Positions 25,608-34,162 of a DNA stretch of 64,000 nt are shown here, in pieces. A model generated the notes under the pieces. The model made no database searches. It was not told the origin of the DNA and saw only the letters and a list, made by a program, of their open reading frames with translations. The position numbers and the translations under genes are program-made. The stretch spans positions 1 through 64,000 of the forward strand of contig JAGZIW010000010.1 in the NCBI GenBank assembly GCA_018366035.1, given 5' to 3'. This stretch comes from Butyricicoccus pullicaecorum. GTDB lineage: Bacteria; Bacillota; Clostridia; Oscillospirales; Butyricicoccaceae. The first letter of the stretch is position 1, and every line of letters begins with the position of its first letter.

Positions 25608-26864
25608 TTATCCTTTCTTCACACCAATATCTGTACGGAAATGTGCATTTTCAAATTGAATCTTATGCACATCAGCATACGCTTTTTTGATTGCTTCGTC
25701 GAGGGTCGGTGCGGTCGCGGTCACACCCAGAACACGTCCGCCGCTTGTCACAATGGTGTCTCCCTGCTTTTTTGTTCCGGCATGGAATACAAATGCGTCC
25801 GTTACAGTATCCAATCCTGTAATCACCTTTCCCTTTTCATATGCCTTGGGATAGCCGCCAGATGCCATAACCACACAGCACGCCGCATCGTCCTTCCACC
25901 GGATCTCCATTTGGTCCAGCTTGCCATCAATGACGGCATTGAAAATATCGTACAAGTCGCTGTCCAGACGCGACAAAACCGCCTGTGTCTCCGGATCGCC
26001 AAAGCGTGCATTGTATTCTATCACCTTCGGCCCCTTGGGGGTCAGCATCAGTCCAAAATACAGCACACCACGGAATGGACGTCCTTCTGCTGCCATCGCT
26101 GCCACCGTGGGCTTGAAAATGGTTTCCATGCACTCTGCCGCGATTTCGTCTGTATAGAAACGAGACGGAGAAAACGCGCCCATACCACCTGTATTCGGTC
26201 CCGCATCGTTGTCATACGCACGCTTATGGTCTTGTGCGGAAGGCATGGTTTTCAGGCTTTTGCCATCTACAAATGCCAGAACAGAAACCTCTGGACCTGT
26301 CAGAAATTCCTCGATCACGACACGCGCACCTGCGCCGCCAAAGGCACCGCCATCGATTGCGTCGCACACAGCATGGATTGCCTCGTCCTCCGTCATGGCA
26401 ACGGTAACACCCTTGCCCAGTGCCAGACCATCTGCCTTGACAACGATTGGTGCTCCCTGCTCTTTGATATAGGCAACCGCCTTTTCGGAATCCTCAAATA
26501 CCGCATATCCAGCCGTTGGAATGTTGTATTTGTGCATCAAATCCTTGGCAAAAGACTTTGAGCCTTCAATGACTGCGGCATTCTTTTTCGGTCCAAACGC
26601 ACGGATTCCTGCTTGCTCCAAGGCATCGACCATGCCCAATGCCAACGGATCGTCCGGTGCAACCATCACAAGGTCAGGACGCTTTTCCTTTGCAAATGCA
26701 ACGACGCCTTCGATATCGGTTGCTGCAATATCCACACACTCTGCAACCGATGCAATGCCGCCATTTCCCGGCGCGCACCAGATGTGGTCAACCTTCGGGC
26801 TTTTTGCCAGCGTTACACAGATCGCATGCTCTCTGCCGCCGCCGCCAATTACGAGAACTTTCAT
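25608..26864 (-). CDS. purD: Phosphoribosylamine-glycine ligase
   Basis: PurD joins glycine to phosphoribosylamine with ATP, giving GAR, the second step of purine synthesis. The 418-residue ATP-grasp protein begins MKVLVIGGGGREHA and has DGLALGKGV, the grasp signature EYNARFGDPE and HAGTKKQG. Length is normal. Its ATG overlaps the stop of the small membrane gene by 4 nt. Confidence 0.96.
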   Translation of the reverse strand: MKVLVIGGGGREHAICVTLAKSPKVDHIWCAPGNGGIASVAECVDIAATDIEGVVAFAKEKRPDLVMVAPDDPLALGMVDALEQAGIRAFGPKKNAAVIEGSKSFAKDLMHKYNIPTAGYAVFEDSEKAVAYIKEQGAPIVVKADGLALGKGVTVAMTEDEAIHAVCDAIDGGAFGGAGARVVIEEFLTGPEVSVLAFVDGKSLKTMPSAQDHKRAYDNDAGPNTGGMGAFSPSRFYTDEIAAECMETIFKPTVAAMAAEGRPFRGVLYFGLMLTPKGPKVIEYNARFGDPETQAVLSRLDSDLYDIFNAVIDGKLDQMEIRWKDDAACCVVMASGGYPKAYEKGKVITGLDTVTDAFVFHAGTKKQGDTIVTSGGRVLGVTATAPTLDEAIKKAYADVHKIQFENAHFRTDIGVKKG

Positions 26865-27193
26865 TTGTTATCCTCCTTTTTTTGAGTAAACAGACCCATG
26901 CCCACACAAACTGCACAGCAGCTCAAAAAAACACCTTCCAGAAGCAGTGCCGCCATCGCAGGCAGCACGAAGATTCCTGTAAGTGATAAAATCTCCTGCA
27001 CCGCAAACACAGCCACAGCGAGGGTACTGATTTTATTGGCAAGCTGCAGCCATGCGTTCTCCTGCCAGAGCGCTGTGCCATTGGAAATCCCAATATATCC
27101 CAACAGTCTGGCAATCCATTCAAACGAGCCTGTAAAACGGGCGAGCACTACCATACAAAAACCAAGCAGGCATCTCCCCATATTCCGTTTCAT
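26861..27193 (-). CDS. Small membrane protein within the purine operon
   Basis: The 110-residue protein has about three hydrophobic segments (roughly 8-22, 50-68, 75-100) and a charged KKEDNK tail. No family recognised. It lies between the AICAR transformylase gene and purD and overlaps purD by ATGA. Because a purine or nucleobase transport or sensing role would only be guessed from position, I leave it as unknown. Confidence 0.65.
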   Translation of the reverse strand: MKRNMGRCLLGFCMVVLARFTGSFEWIARLLGYIGISNGTALWQENAWLQLANKISTLAVAVFAVQEILSLTGIFVLPAMAALLLEGVFLSCCAVCVGMGLFTQKKEDNK

Positions 27194-27217
27194 GTTATAA
27201 ATCTCCTTGAAAACAGC

Positions 27218-27239
27218 AGAGCGGGAGTTGTCCCGCTCT
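27218..27239 (-). terminator. Intercistronic hairpin in the purine operon
   Basis: A 9-bp stem, AGAGCGGGA/TCCCGCTCT with a 4-nt loop, lies just after the AICAR transformylase stop. On the minus strand only a broken T-tract follows, so it probably attenuates and does not end transcription. Confidence 0.55.
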
Positions 27240-27249
27240 ACCTTTCTGC

Positions 27250-28413
27250 TTAATGATGGAACAGACGTGTGCCTGTGAACGCCATCACGATATGATATTT
27301 ATTGGCTGTCATGATGACATGGTCATCTCGAATCGAACCGCCCGGCTGGACAATATACTGCACACCGGATTTCCGTGCGCGCTCTACATTATCCCCAAAC
27401 GGGAAGAACGCATCTGAGCCAACGGTTACACCGCTCTGTGTCTGGACCCATGCCTTCTTTTCCTCTATGGTCAGCACCTCGGGCTTTACCTTGAAGGTAT
27501 TCTGCCAATCCCTTAAAATATCCTCATATTCATCTGAAATGTAAATATCAATTGCATTGTCACGGTCAGGGCGACGGATTCCCTCGACAAACTGCAAGCC
27601 CATTACCTTTGGGTGCTGGCGCAGGAACCATGTATCTGCCTTTTGTCCAGCCAAACGGGTGCAGTGGATACGGCTCTGCTGACCTGCACCGACCCCAATC
27701 GTCTGCCCATTTTTCACATAGCAGACTGAGTTTGACTGTGTATACTTGAGCGTAATGAGTGCTACAATCATATCGCGCTTTGCCTGCTCAGACAACACTT
27801 TATTGTCTGTTACAATATTTTGAAGCATATCCTCTCCAATTGTGAGGTCGTTATGTCCCTGTTCAAAGGTAACGCCAAAAATATCCCGACGCTCAATTGG
27901 CTTTGGTGTATAATTGGGGTCAATGCTTACCACATTGTAGGAGCCTTTACGCTTGCCCTTCAGGATTTCCAGCGCCTCATCGGTATACCCGGGCGCAATA
28001 ATACCATCGGACACCTCGACAGCCAGCAGCCGTGCTACATCTGCATCACACACATCAGACAGCGCAACCCAGTCCCCATACGAGCACAGGCGGTCTGCAC
28101 CACGTGCACGCGCATATGCACAAGCAATCGCAGACAGCTCACCCTCTACAAAGTAAATTGCCTTTTCGGTATCAGAAAGCGGATATCCGAGCGCTGCTCC
28201 TGCTGGAGAGACATGCTTAAAGGACGCTGCTGCCGGATAACCGGTTGCCTCCTTCAGTTCACGCACCAGCTGCCATGCGTTGAAGGCATCTAGGAAATTG
28301 ATATATCCCGGACGTCCATTCAGCACAGAAATAGGCAGCTCTCCATCTTCCATGAAGATGCGCGCAGGTTTCTGGTTCGGGTTACAGCCATATTTCAGTT
28401 CCAATTCTTTCAT
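27250..28413 (-). CDS. AICAR transformylase, stand-alone PurH C-terminal domain
   Basis: This enzyme formylates AICAR with 10-formyl-THF, the ninth step of purine synthesis. The 387-residue protein corresponds to the transformylase half of PurH, with KYGCNPNQ, SFKHVSPAGAA, KYTQSNSVCYVKNGQTIGVG, GQQSRIHC and a C-terminal FRDDHVIMTAN-like stretch (here SIRDDHVIMTAN). The MGS-like IMP cyclohydrolase domain is absent; the gene before it supplies that step. I take the ATG at 28413 with GGGGG upstream. Confidence 0.93.
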   Translation of the reverse strand: MKELELKYGCNPNQKPARIFMEDGELPISVLNGRPGYINFLDAFNAWQLVRELKEATGYPAAASFKHVSPAGAALGYPLSDTEKAIYFVEGELSAIACAYARARGADRLCSYGDWVALSDVCDADVARLLAVEVSDGIIAPGYTDEALEILKGKRKGSYNVVSIDPNYTPKPIERRDIFGVTFEQGHNDLTIGEDMLQNIVTDNKVLSEQAKRDMIVALITLKYTQSNSVCYVKNGQTIGVGAGQQSRIHCTRLAGQKADTWFLRQHPKVMGLQFVEGIRRPDRDNAIDIYISDEYEDILRDWQNTFKVKPEVLTIEEKKAWVQTQSGVTVGSDAFFPFGDNVERARKSGVQYIVQPGGSIRDDHVIMTANKYHIVMAFTGTRLFHH

Positions 28414-28427
28414 GCTTACGCCCCCAA

Positions 28428-29171
28428 TCACTTTGTATGCTTGTTCTTGATAACCGTCTGGGTCTCTCCTGTTTTTGCGTCTACATAACGTACAAACAGA
28501 GAAATCTTATTCCACGGATTCATAGCGTCCCACAGATATTCTGCATACCTTTCAATCGGAATATCCTCTACGTGTACGCATTTTGGCTCACCGCGGAAGA
28601 ATGGAAGGGGATCGCCGTCACACATATAGGTGTGAATAAAGTGACCGCGGCCCTTTACCGGCTTGTCATACTCAAAGAAATAACGCTTGCAGGCATCTGG
28701 ATCGCTGTGAAAGTGCTTGAGAATTGACAGCGCATAAGAGCCATCAGGATTGTGTACCGCGGAAATGCGTGAGGTAAAGTTCGGTGCATCAGGCTCGAAC
28801 CGGCGGGTGCGCAGGGCGTCGATATAGCTTTTTCCCTCTGCCAGAGCGTCCCGAATGGTATCGGTCTGGTCACCGTTTGTAATAATGGTCATACCGTTAT
28901 AGACACGCACGGGATGATAGATGATAAGAGACGGGTCAGAGCACTTTGACGGGTCAAACGCCTCGGTGCGTATGCCGTCCTCAGTAGGAACAAACACACG
29001 ATTGCGGCTGTTTTCGCTTCGTCCCATAATGAAATACACCATCACATAGGTGTCTGCATTCGGGGTGCAGCCCAGCATCAAGCCGCGGCCCGGGTAGGCG
29101 TTTGCCTGAAGCTCGTCCGTAAAACGCAGCACATTGGCATTGTCAGAAACAAACATGGTATTCTCAGCCAT
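28428..29171 (-). CDS. IMP cyclohydrolase, PurO-like
   Basis: This 247-residue protein belongs to the archaeal-type IMP cyclohydrolase family, which closes FAICAR to IMP. Signs are the N-terminal ANAYPGRG, FIMGRSENSRNRVF and YNGMTIITNGDQTD. It is not related to the cyclohydrolase domain of bacterial PurH. Next to the stand-alone transformylase it gives a complete split pathway. The stop lies 14 bp before the next start, with the ribosome site between. Confidence 0.92.
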   Translation of the reverse strand: MAENTMFVSDNANVLRFTDELQANAYPGRGLMLGCTPNADTYVMVYFIMGRSENSRNRVFVPTEDGIRTEAFDPSKCSDPSLIIYHPVRVYNGMTIITNGDQTDTIRDALAEGKSYIDALRTRRFEPDAPNFTSRISAVHNPDGSYALSILKHFHSDPDACKRYFFEYDKPVKGRGHFIHTYMCDGDPLPFFRGEPKCVHVEDIPIERYAEYLWDAMNPWNKISLFVRYVDAKTGETQTVIKNKHTK

Positions 29172-29192
29172 AACAAAACTGTCTCCTTTTGT

Positions 29193-29825
29193 TTATATTT
29201 CAGGTTGAATGGTCACGCGGCCATCTGCAACAGACAGACGCCCCTCGCAAAACAGTGCTACCGCACGCGGCAGGATAATATGCTCCGCCTCGGTCATCAC
29301 ACGCTTTTGCAGGCTTTGTGCGGTATCCTCCGGCGCAATATCTACTGCTTTTTGCAGAATGATAGCACCGCCATCTACCACCTCAGAAACAAAATGTACG
29401 GTTGCTCCCGTCACCTTGACGCCCTTTTGCAGCGCTGCCTCATGGACGCGCAGTCCGTAAAAGCCCTCTCCGCAAAAGGACGGGATTAAGGACGGGTGCA
29501 CATTGATGATTTTATTTTCCCATCTTCGGCAGAAGGAATCCGGCAGGACGGTCATAAACCCTGCCAATACAATCAGCCCGATGCCGCGTGCTTCCAGCTG
29601 GGTATGGAGTGCCTGTCCATATGCCTCGCTGTCCGCAAAATCTCGCCGCCGCAGAACAGCAGTCGCAATGCCGGAACGCTCGGCACGGGTCAGCGCATAT
29701 GCCTCCGCATTTGAAGAAATCACAAAATCTAATTTACCGTTTGCAAGCGCATGATGCTCTGCGCAATCAATCAGTGCCTGCAAATTGGTTCCGCCGCCCG
29801 AAACCAAAACTGCAATCTTAATCAT
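29193..29825 (-). CDS. purN: GAR transformylase
   Basis: PurN transfers formyl from 10-formyl-THF to GAR. The 210-residue protein begins MIKIAVLVSGGGTNLQALID and contains the catalytic NVHPSLIPSF and the GATVHFV.E.VDGG motif. The start at 29825 is chosen by homology and an AGGAAAAGG site; the ORF could extend to 29873 inside purM, which is unlikely. It lies 11 bp after purM. Confidence 0.95.
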   Translation of the reverse strand: MIKIAVLVSGGGTNLQALIDCAEHHALANGKLDFVISSNAEAYALTRAERSGIATAVLRRRDFADSEAYGQALHTQLEARGIGLIVLAGFMTVLPDSFCRRWENKIINVHPSLIPSFCGEGFYGLRVHEAALQKGVKVTGATVHFVSEVVDGGAIILQKAVDIAPEDTAQSLQKRVMTEAEHIILPRAVALFCEGRLSVADGRVTIQPEI

Positions 29826-29836
29826 CAGCCTTTTCC

Positions 29837-30877
29837 TCAGCGCAGAATAACGCCCTTGTCGCCCGCACAGCACGTACCGATGATATATCCGGTTTCACCG
29901 GCTGCCTGAATGGAAGCAAGCGCCTTGTCTGCGTCCTCCTTAGCAACTGCCATCACCATGCCCAGACCCATATTGAAGGTGTTGTACATATCACGCTCCG
30001 GAATTTCACCCGCATGCTGAATCACACGGAAAATCGGAAGTACCGGTGCCGCTGCCTGTTCAATAGAAGCGCATAGATTGTCGGGCAGCATACGCGGGAT
30101 ATTTTCATAAAAGCCGCCGCCTGTGATATGGCTGATGCCCTTGATATCCACACCGTCTGCAAGCAGGTGCTCCACGGTTTTTACATAAATTTTTGTTGGC
30201 ACAAGCAATGCCTCTCCAATGGTCATGCCCAGCTCATCGCTGTATCTGCGAACGGATTTTTCATTGATGCCCAAGGTCTTACGCACCAGAGAATACCCAT
30301 TGGAATGTACACCGGAAGATGCAATGCCAATGAGCACATCGCCTGCCTGCATGCGGCTGCTGTCGATCATCTTCGGCTTGTCTACCATACCGACCGAGAA
30401 TCCAGCCACATCATATTCATCTTCCGGATAGAAGCCCGGCATTTCGGCAGTCTCTCCGCCAATGAGCGCACAGCCAGCCTGACGGCAGCCTTCCGCGATG
30501 CCAATAACGATATTGGCAACACGCTCCGGCACATTCTTGCCCACCGCGATATAGTCTAAGAAAAACAGCGGCTTTGCACCACAGCAAACAATATCATTTA
30601 CACACATGGCAACGCAGTCGATGCCGATGGTATCATGCTTGTCCATCAGGAATGCCAGCTTCAGCTTTGTGCCGACGCCATCGGTACCCGAGACCAAAAT
30701 CGGCTCCTGCATGCCCTGCATATCCGGAGCAAACAGACCACCGAAACCGCCGAGCGTACCAATCACGCCCTTGGTAAAGGTGCTCTCCACATGCGGTTTC
30801 ATGAGCTTGACTGCCTCATATCCAGCAACGACGTCAACACCCGCCGCCTTATAGCTTTCCGAACGACTCTCGATCAT
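29837..30877 (-). CDS. purM: AIR synthetase (FGAM cyclo-ligase)
   Basis: PurM converts FGAM to AIR with ATP. The 346-residue protein has [15 protein letters not shown] at the N-terminus, [33 protein letters not shown] and [13 protein letters not shown]. Length is typical. It lies in the order purF-purM-purN. PurL and PurQ/S, which make its substrate, are not in this window. Confidence 0.97.
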   Translation of the reverse strand: MIESRSESYKAAGVDVVAGYEAVKLMKPHVESTFTKGVIGTLGGFGGLFAPDMQGMQEPILVSGTDGVGTKLKLAFLMDKHDTIGIDCVAMCVNDIVCCGAKPLFFLDYIAVGKNVPERVANIVIGIAEGCRQAGCALIGGETAEMPGFYPEDEYDVAGFSVGMVDKPKMIDSSRMQAGDVLIGIASSGVHSNGYSLVRKTLGINEKSVRRYSDELGMTIGEALLVPTKIYVKTVEHLLADGVDIKGISHITGGGFYENIPRMLPDNLCASIEQAAAPVLPIFRVIQHAGEIPERDMYNTFNMGLGMVMAVAKEDADKALASIQAAGETGYIIGTCCAGDKGVILR

Positions 30878-30945
30878 AAAATGAATCTCCCTTCAAAATT
30901 ATGGACAGGAGGCGGTATACACCACCATATAACAGACTCCCCGTT

Positions 30946-32409
30946 TTACTCAGAGAGCTCCATTTCAAACATATTTTTTTCTACGCTTTCAGGAACCGGC
31001 ATAGGATATACGCCAGTAAAACAAGCATCACAGAAGGTGCAGCGTGCCCCCACCGCAATCTTGTTGGCAGCCTCCACCGAGAGGAAGCCAAGAGAATCGA
31101 CACCGATGATCTCGCGCATCTCCTCTACGGTATGATTATGCGCAAGCAGCTGCTCACTGTCTGGAATATCTGTGCCAAAGAAACAGGGATATCGGAATGG
31201 CGGCGCCGAAATACGCATATGCACTTCCTTTGCACCCGCGTCTCGAATCAGCTTTACCAGACGACCGACTGTTGTACCGCGCACAATGGAATCATCGACC
31301 ATGACCACGCGCTTGCCCTCCACAGCACGGCGCAGAGCATTGAGTTTCAAGCGCACAGAACGCTCACGCTTGTCCTGTCCCGGCTGAATAAAGGTACGTC
31401 CAATATAGCGATTTTTAATCAAACCGACACCATAAGGAATTCCCGAATACTTTGCATAACCGATTGCCGCCGGAATCCCTGAATCCGGTACGCCAATGAC
31501 AACATCTGCTTCTACCGGATGCTCCTCACACAGATAGCGTCCTGCTTCCTGACGCGCCTCCTCGACCGAAGCACCATCAATAATAGAATCTGGACGTGCA
31601 AAATAGATATATTCAAATACACAAGCCGCTGTTTTTTCCTTGATGCCGCAGTGCATGGAACGCACTTCGCCGTCCTCTACAACAACGACCTCGCCCGCCT
31701 CAATATCTCGGACAAACTCAGCACCCAGCGCATCGAGTGCACAGGATTCTGACGCAAAAATGATTGCACCATCATCGCGTTTGCCCATACACAGCGGACG
31801 CATGCCGCGCGGGTCACGTGCTGCAATCAGCTTGCGGGGAGACATAACCACAATAGAGTACGCACCAATAATCTCCTTCATTGCTTCCACAACAGCGGCT
31901 TCAATGGAAGGCGTGATAAGGCGCTTGCGCACAATGGTATACACCAGTGCTTCTGTATCAGAAGTGGAGCGGAAAATACCGCCTCCCATTTCCATCTTGC
32001 GGCGCAGTTCGGAGGCATTGACCAGATTTCCATTATGTGCAACTGCAAGATTGCCCTTTACATGGGTGATGGCAAGCGGCTGTGCATTTTCGCGTGACGG
32101 CTGTCCTGTGGTAGAATAGCGTACATGTCCGATTGCCATATTGCCCGACATGCTTTCCAGTGTTTTTTCATCAAATACATCATTTACCAGTCCAACGTCC
32201 TTATGGCATCGAATGACACCCTTGTTGCATACTGCAATCCCGCAAGCCTCCTGTCCTCGGTGCTGCAAGGCAAAGAGTGCTGTATAGGCTTCATGCGCCG
32301 GACTGATCGGCGTCCCATCTGGCATATAAATCCCAAAGACACCACATTCTTCGTGAACCGCATCTCCATCAAACGGTGTACGCGGCAGCTTCTTCATCTT
32401 ATACTTCAT
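30946..32409 (-). CDS. purF: Amidophosphoribosyltransferase
   Basis: PurF makes phosphoribosylamine from PRPP and glutamine, the committed step. The 487-residue protein has a 21-residue propeptide, then the catalytic Cys22 (EECGVFGI), the Ntn glutaminase domain, and a PRTase domain with VMVDDSIVRGTT. Cysteines in PCFFGT and CTFCDACF mark the [4Fe-4S] form as in Bacillus. The propeptide and the cluster suggest oxygen-dependent stability control. Confidence 0.96.
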   Translation of the reverse strand: MKYKMKKLPRTPFDGDAVHEECGVFGIYMPDGTPISPAHEAYTALFALQHRGQEACGIAVCNKGVIRCHKDVGLVNDVFDEKTLESMSGNMAIGHVRYSTTGQPSRENAQPLAITHVKGNLAVAHNGNLVNASELRRKMEMGGGIFRSTSDTEALVYTIVRKRLITPSIEAAVVEAMKEIIGAYSIVVMSPRKLIAARDPRGMRPLCMGKRDDGAIIFASESCALDALGAEFVRDIEAGEVVVVEDGEVRSMHCGIKEKTAACVFEYIYFARPDSIIDGASVEEARQEAGRYLCEEHPVEADVVIGVPDSGIPAAIGYAKYSGIPYGVGLIKNRYIGRTFIQPGQDKRERSVRLKLNALRRAVEGKRVVMVDDSIVRGTTVGRLVKLIRDAGAKEVHMRISAPPFRYPCFFGTDIPDSEQLLAHNHTVEEMREIIGVDSLGFLSVEAANKIAVGARCTFCDACFTGVYPMPVPESVEKNMFEMELSE

Positions 32410-32456
32410 GCTGTTTGGAACCTTTCAAAAAAGTTTCGTATTGGAAAGAAAACGGA

Positions 32457-32487
32457 GCGTTTCAGCGGCTGCTTGCCGCCAAAACGC
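32457..32487 (-). terminator. Intercistronic hairpin between purC and purF
   Basis: GCGTTT..GCGGC/GCCGC..AAACGC forms an 11-bp two-part stem in the 112-bp gap, followed on the minus strand by GTTTTCTTT. It probably causes partial termination or sets mRNA decay. Confidence 0.5.
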
Positions 32488-32521
32488 GTCCAGTCTGTAT
32501 GCGTGTCACAGAAAGCCGAAA

Positions 32522-33232
32522 TTACTTGCTCATAACACGGCGCATGATTTCCTCGTATGCTTCTTCCACACCACCCATATCACGGCGGAAGCGATCCTTA
32601 TCGAGTTTTTCTCCGGTGGTCTTGTCCCACAGACGGCAGGTATCCGGAGAAATCTCATCTGCCAGAATGATTTTGCCGTCCGGAGTCTTGCCGAATTCCA
32701 GCTTAAAGTCAACCAGCGTCACATTGAGGTGATCGAAGTAATCCTGCATCACAGCGTTGACCTTGAATGCCATGGCCTTGATCTGATCGATTTCCTCCTG
32801 CGTTGCAAGATTCAAAGCCAGTGCATGATAGTCATTGATGAGCGGATCGCCGAGATCATCATTCTTATAAGAGAACTCGATTGTTGGCGCTGCAAATACG
32901 ATGCCCTCCTCCACGCCGTAGCGCTTTGCAAAGGAGCCTGCGGAGATATTTCGGATAATCACCTCCAGCGGCACGATGGTAACCTTCTTTACCACGGTTT
33001 CACGCTCCGAGAGCTGTTCTACAAAGTGAGTCGGTACTCCCTGCTTCTCGAGCAGCTGGAACATGTGATTGGACATTACATTATTGATTGCACCCTTGCC
33101 CGCAATCTGCCCCTTTTTCTGCCCATTGAATGCAGTTGCATCGTCCTTATAATCTACAATATACAGGTTGGGGTCCTCAGTTGCAAATACCTTTTTTGCT
33201 TTTCCTTCGTAAAGCTGTTCTTTCTTCTGCAT
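32522..33232 (-). CDS. purC: SAICAR synthetase
   Basis: PurC joins aspartate to CAIR with ATP. The 236-residue protein starts [16 protein letters not shown] and contains [22 protein letters not shown] and [12 protein letters not shown], all typical of the family. The ATG at 33232 has AGGAGA upstream; the frame extends to 33280 without support. Confidence 0.96.
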   Translation of the reverse strand: MQKKEQLYEGKAKKVFATEDPNLYIVDYKDDATAFNGQKKGQIAGKGAINNVMSNHMFQLLEKQGVPTHFVEQLSERETVVKKVTIVPLEVIIRNISAGSFAKRYGVEEGIVFAAPTIEFSYKNDDLGDPLINDYHALALNLATQEEIDQIKAMAFKVNAVMQDYFDHLNVTLVDFKLEFGKTPDGKIILADEISPDTCRLWDKTTGEKLDKDRFRRDMGGVEEAYEEIMRRVMSK

Positions 33233-33301
33233 AATTTTGGATTCTCCTTTTATAATTCTACAAAAACAAACGGGCTGCACATCTCGTATAAAAAATTCTT
33301 C

Positions 33302-33802
33302 TTATTCTTTGGACGCAAACTGGCTGCGAACCTTTTCATCTTTCGCACAAACCTCAGCTGCCATATCTGCCTTGAATTTTGTCAGGCGCTCAGACAGAAC
33401 AGCGTCCTCAACGGCGAGCATCTGCACGGCAAGAATCGCGGCATTGTCTGCACCGTCCACCGCAACACAGGCAACCGGAATCCCCTTTGGCATTTGTACC
33501 ATAGAGAGCAGGCTGTCCAATCCGCCCATCATGGAGGTCTTAATCGGTACGCCGATTACAGGGAGCGTAGTATATGCTGCAATGACACCACCCAAATGGG
33601 CTGCCTTGCCTGCTGCTGCAATAATAACACCAAAACCATCTTCGCGCGCATTCTTTGCAAGCTGTTCTGCGGCAATCGGCGTTCTATGTGCAGAGACAAC
33701 ACGTACTTCGTATGGAACACCAAACGATTCAAGGCGTGTGACAGCGGCTTGCATAACCGACAGATCGCTGTCCGAACCCATTACAATACAAACCTTTTTC
33801 AT
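33302..33802 (-). CDS. purE: 5-(carboxyamino)imidazole ribonucleotide mutase
   Basis: PurE moves the carboxyl group to give CAIR. The 166-residue protein has MGSDSDLSVM, the catalytic SAHRTP and AAAGKAAHLGGV. AGGAGG precedes the ATG at 33802. It is the first enzyme gene of the operon. purK is not next to it, as it would be in Bacillus, and purB, purL, purQ and purS are not in the window either. Confidence 0.95.
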   Translation of the reverse strand: MKKVCIVMGSDSDLSVMQAAVTRLESFGVPYEVRVVSAHRTPIAAEQLAKNAREDGFGVIIAAAGKAAHLGGVIAAYTTLPVIGVPIKTSMMGGLDSLLSMVQMPKGIPVACVAVDGADNAAILAVQMLAVEDAVLSERLTKFKADMAAEVCAKDEKVRSQFASKE

Positions 33803-33819
33803 GTATTTCCTCCTGAGCT

Positions 33820-33836
33820 CCAAAAAAATTTTTTGG
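33820..33836 (-). promoter_or_regulatory. Palindrome before purE
   Basis: CC-A7-T6-GG is a nearly perfect 17-nt palindrome just upstream of the purE ribosome site. It could be a protein site or a weak hairpin. Nothing identifies it as a PurR box. Confidence 0.3.
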
Positions 33837-33840
33837 TATG

Positions 33841-33882
33841 AAAAATAAAATGCAGACGCGGCACATTGCTACATCTGCATTT
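33841..33882 (-). terminator. Terminator or attenuator upstream of purE
   Basis: On the minus strand AAATGCAGA/TCTGCATTT (33882-33874 with 33856-33848) with an inner GCA/TGC helix is followed by TATTTTT. It lies between the only visible promoter and purE, with no promoter after it, so operon expression seems to need read-through. TGCATaTTT just upstream can pair with AAATGCA as a possible antiterminator. Confidence 0.7.
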
Positions 33883-33886
33883 ATCC

Positions 33887-34003
33887 TCAAAAATATGCAA
33901 TTCCACCACAAATGCTTACAAAAAAGCCCAAAAACACTGTACTTTCAGGCATAAAGGTGCGGTTAGAGAAACGATTCAAAATTGTCAATGAAATCTGTTT
34001 CAT
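33887..34003 (-). CDS. Small ORF (38 aa) in the purE leader
   Basis: From ATG at 34003, with AAGGAAAGGGG about 9 nt upstream, a 38-residue peptide is encoded that starts MKQISLTILNRF and ends with a hydrophobic stretch ICGGIAYF. Its stop codon lies 5 nt before the attenuator stem, overlapping the candidate antiterminator arm. It may be a real small membrane peptide or a leader peptide whose translation affects the attenuator. No homologue known to me. Confidence 0.5.
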   Translation of the reverse strand: MKQISLTILNRFSNRTFMPESTVFLGFFVSICGGIAYF

Positions 34004-34066
34004 CTGGCACAGCCCCTTTCCTTCGCAATGTGGATAATAGTGAAATTTCTAAATCCATATGCTTTT

Positions 34067-34095
34067 ATTTTACACACCCTTTTCCTTCTTTGCAA
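34067..34095 (-). promoter_or_regulatory. Candidate purine operon promoter
   Basis: TTGCAA (34095-34090), a 17-bp spacer and TAAAAT (34072-34067) on the minus strand, about 65 bp before the small ORF. It is the best promoter between the CsaB fusion gene and purE. Confidence 0.6.
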
Positions 34096-34162
34096 GAGAG
34101 GCGGTAAAAAATCGTATACATTCACAAAAACCAAATTTTTTCTATGGCCGCCTTGGTGCTTA

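Noticed and set aside
25356..26561. Plus-strand open frame of 401 codons over purD and the YbjN-like gene
   Set aside because: It is antisense to two real genes and shows no domain motif.
32408..33841. Plus-strand open frame of 477 codons over purC and purE
   Set aside because: It spans two convincing minus-strand genes plus their gap and has the skewed composition typical of antisense frames.
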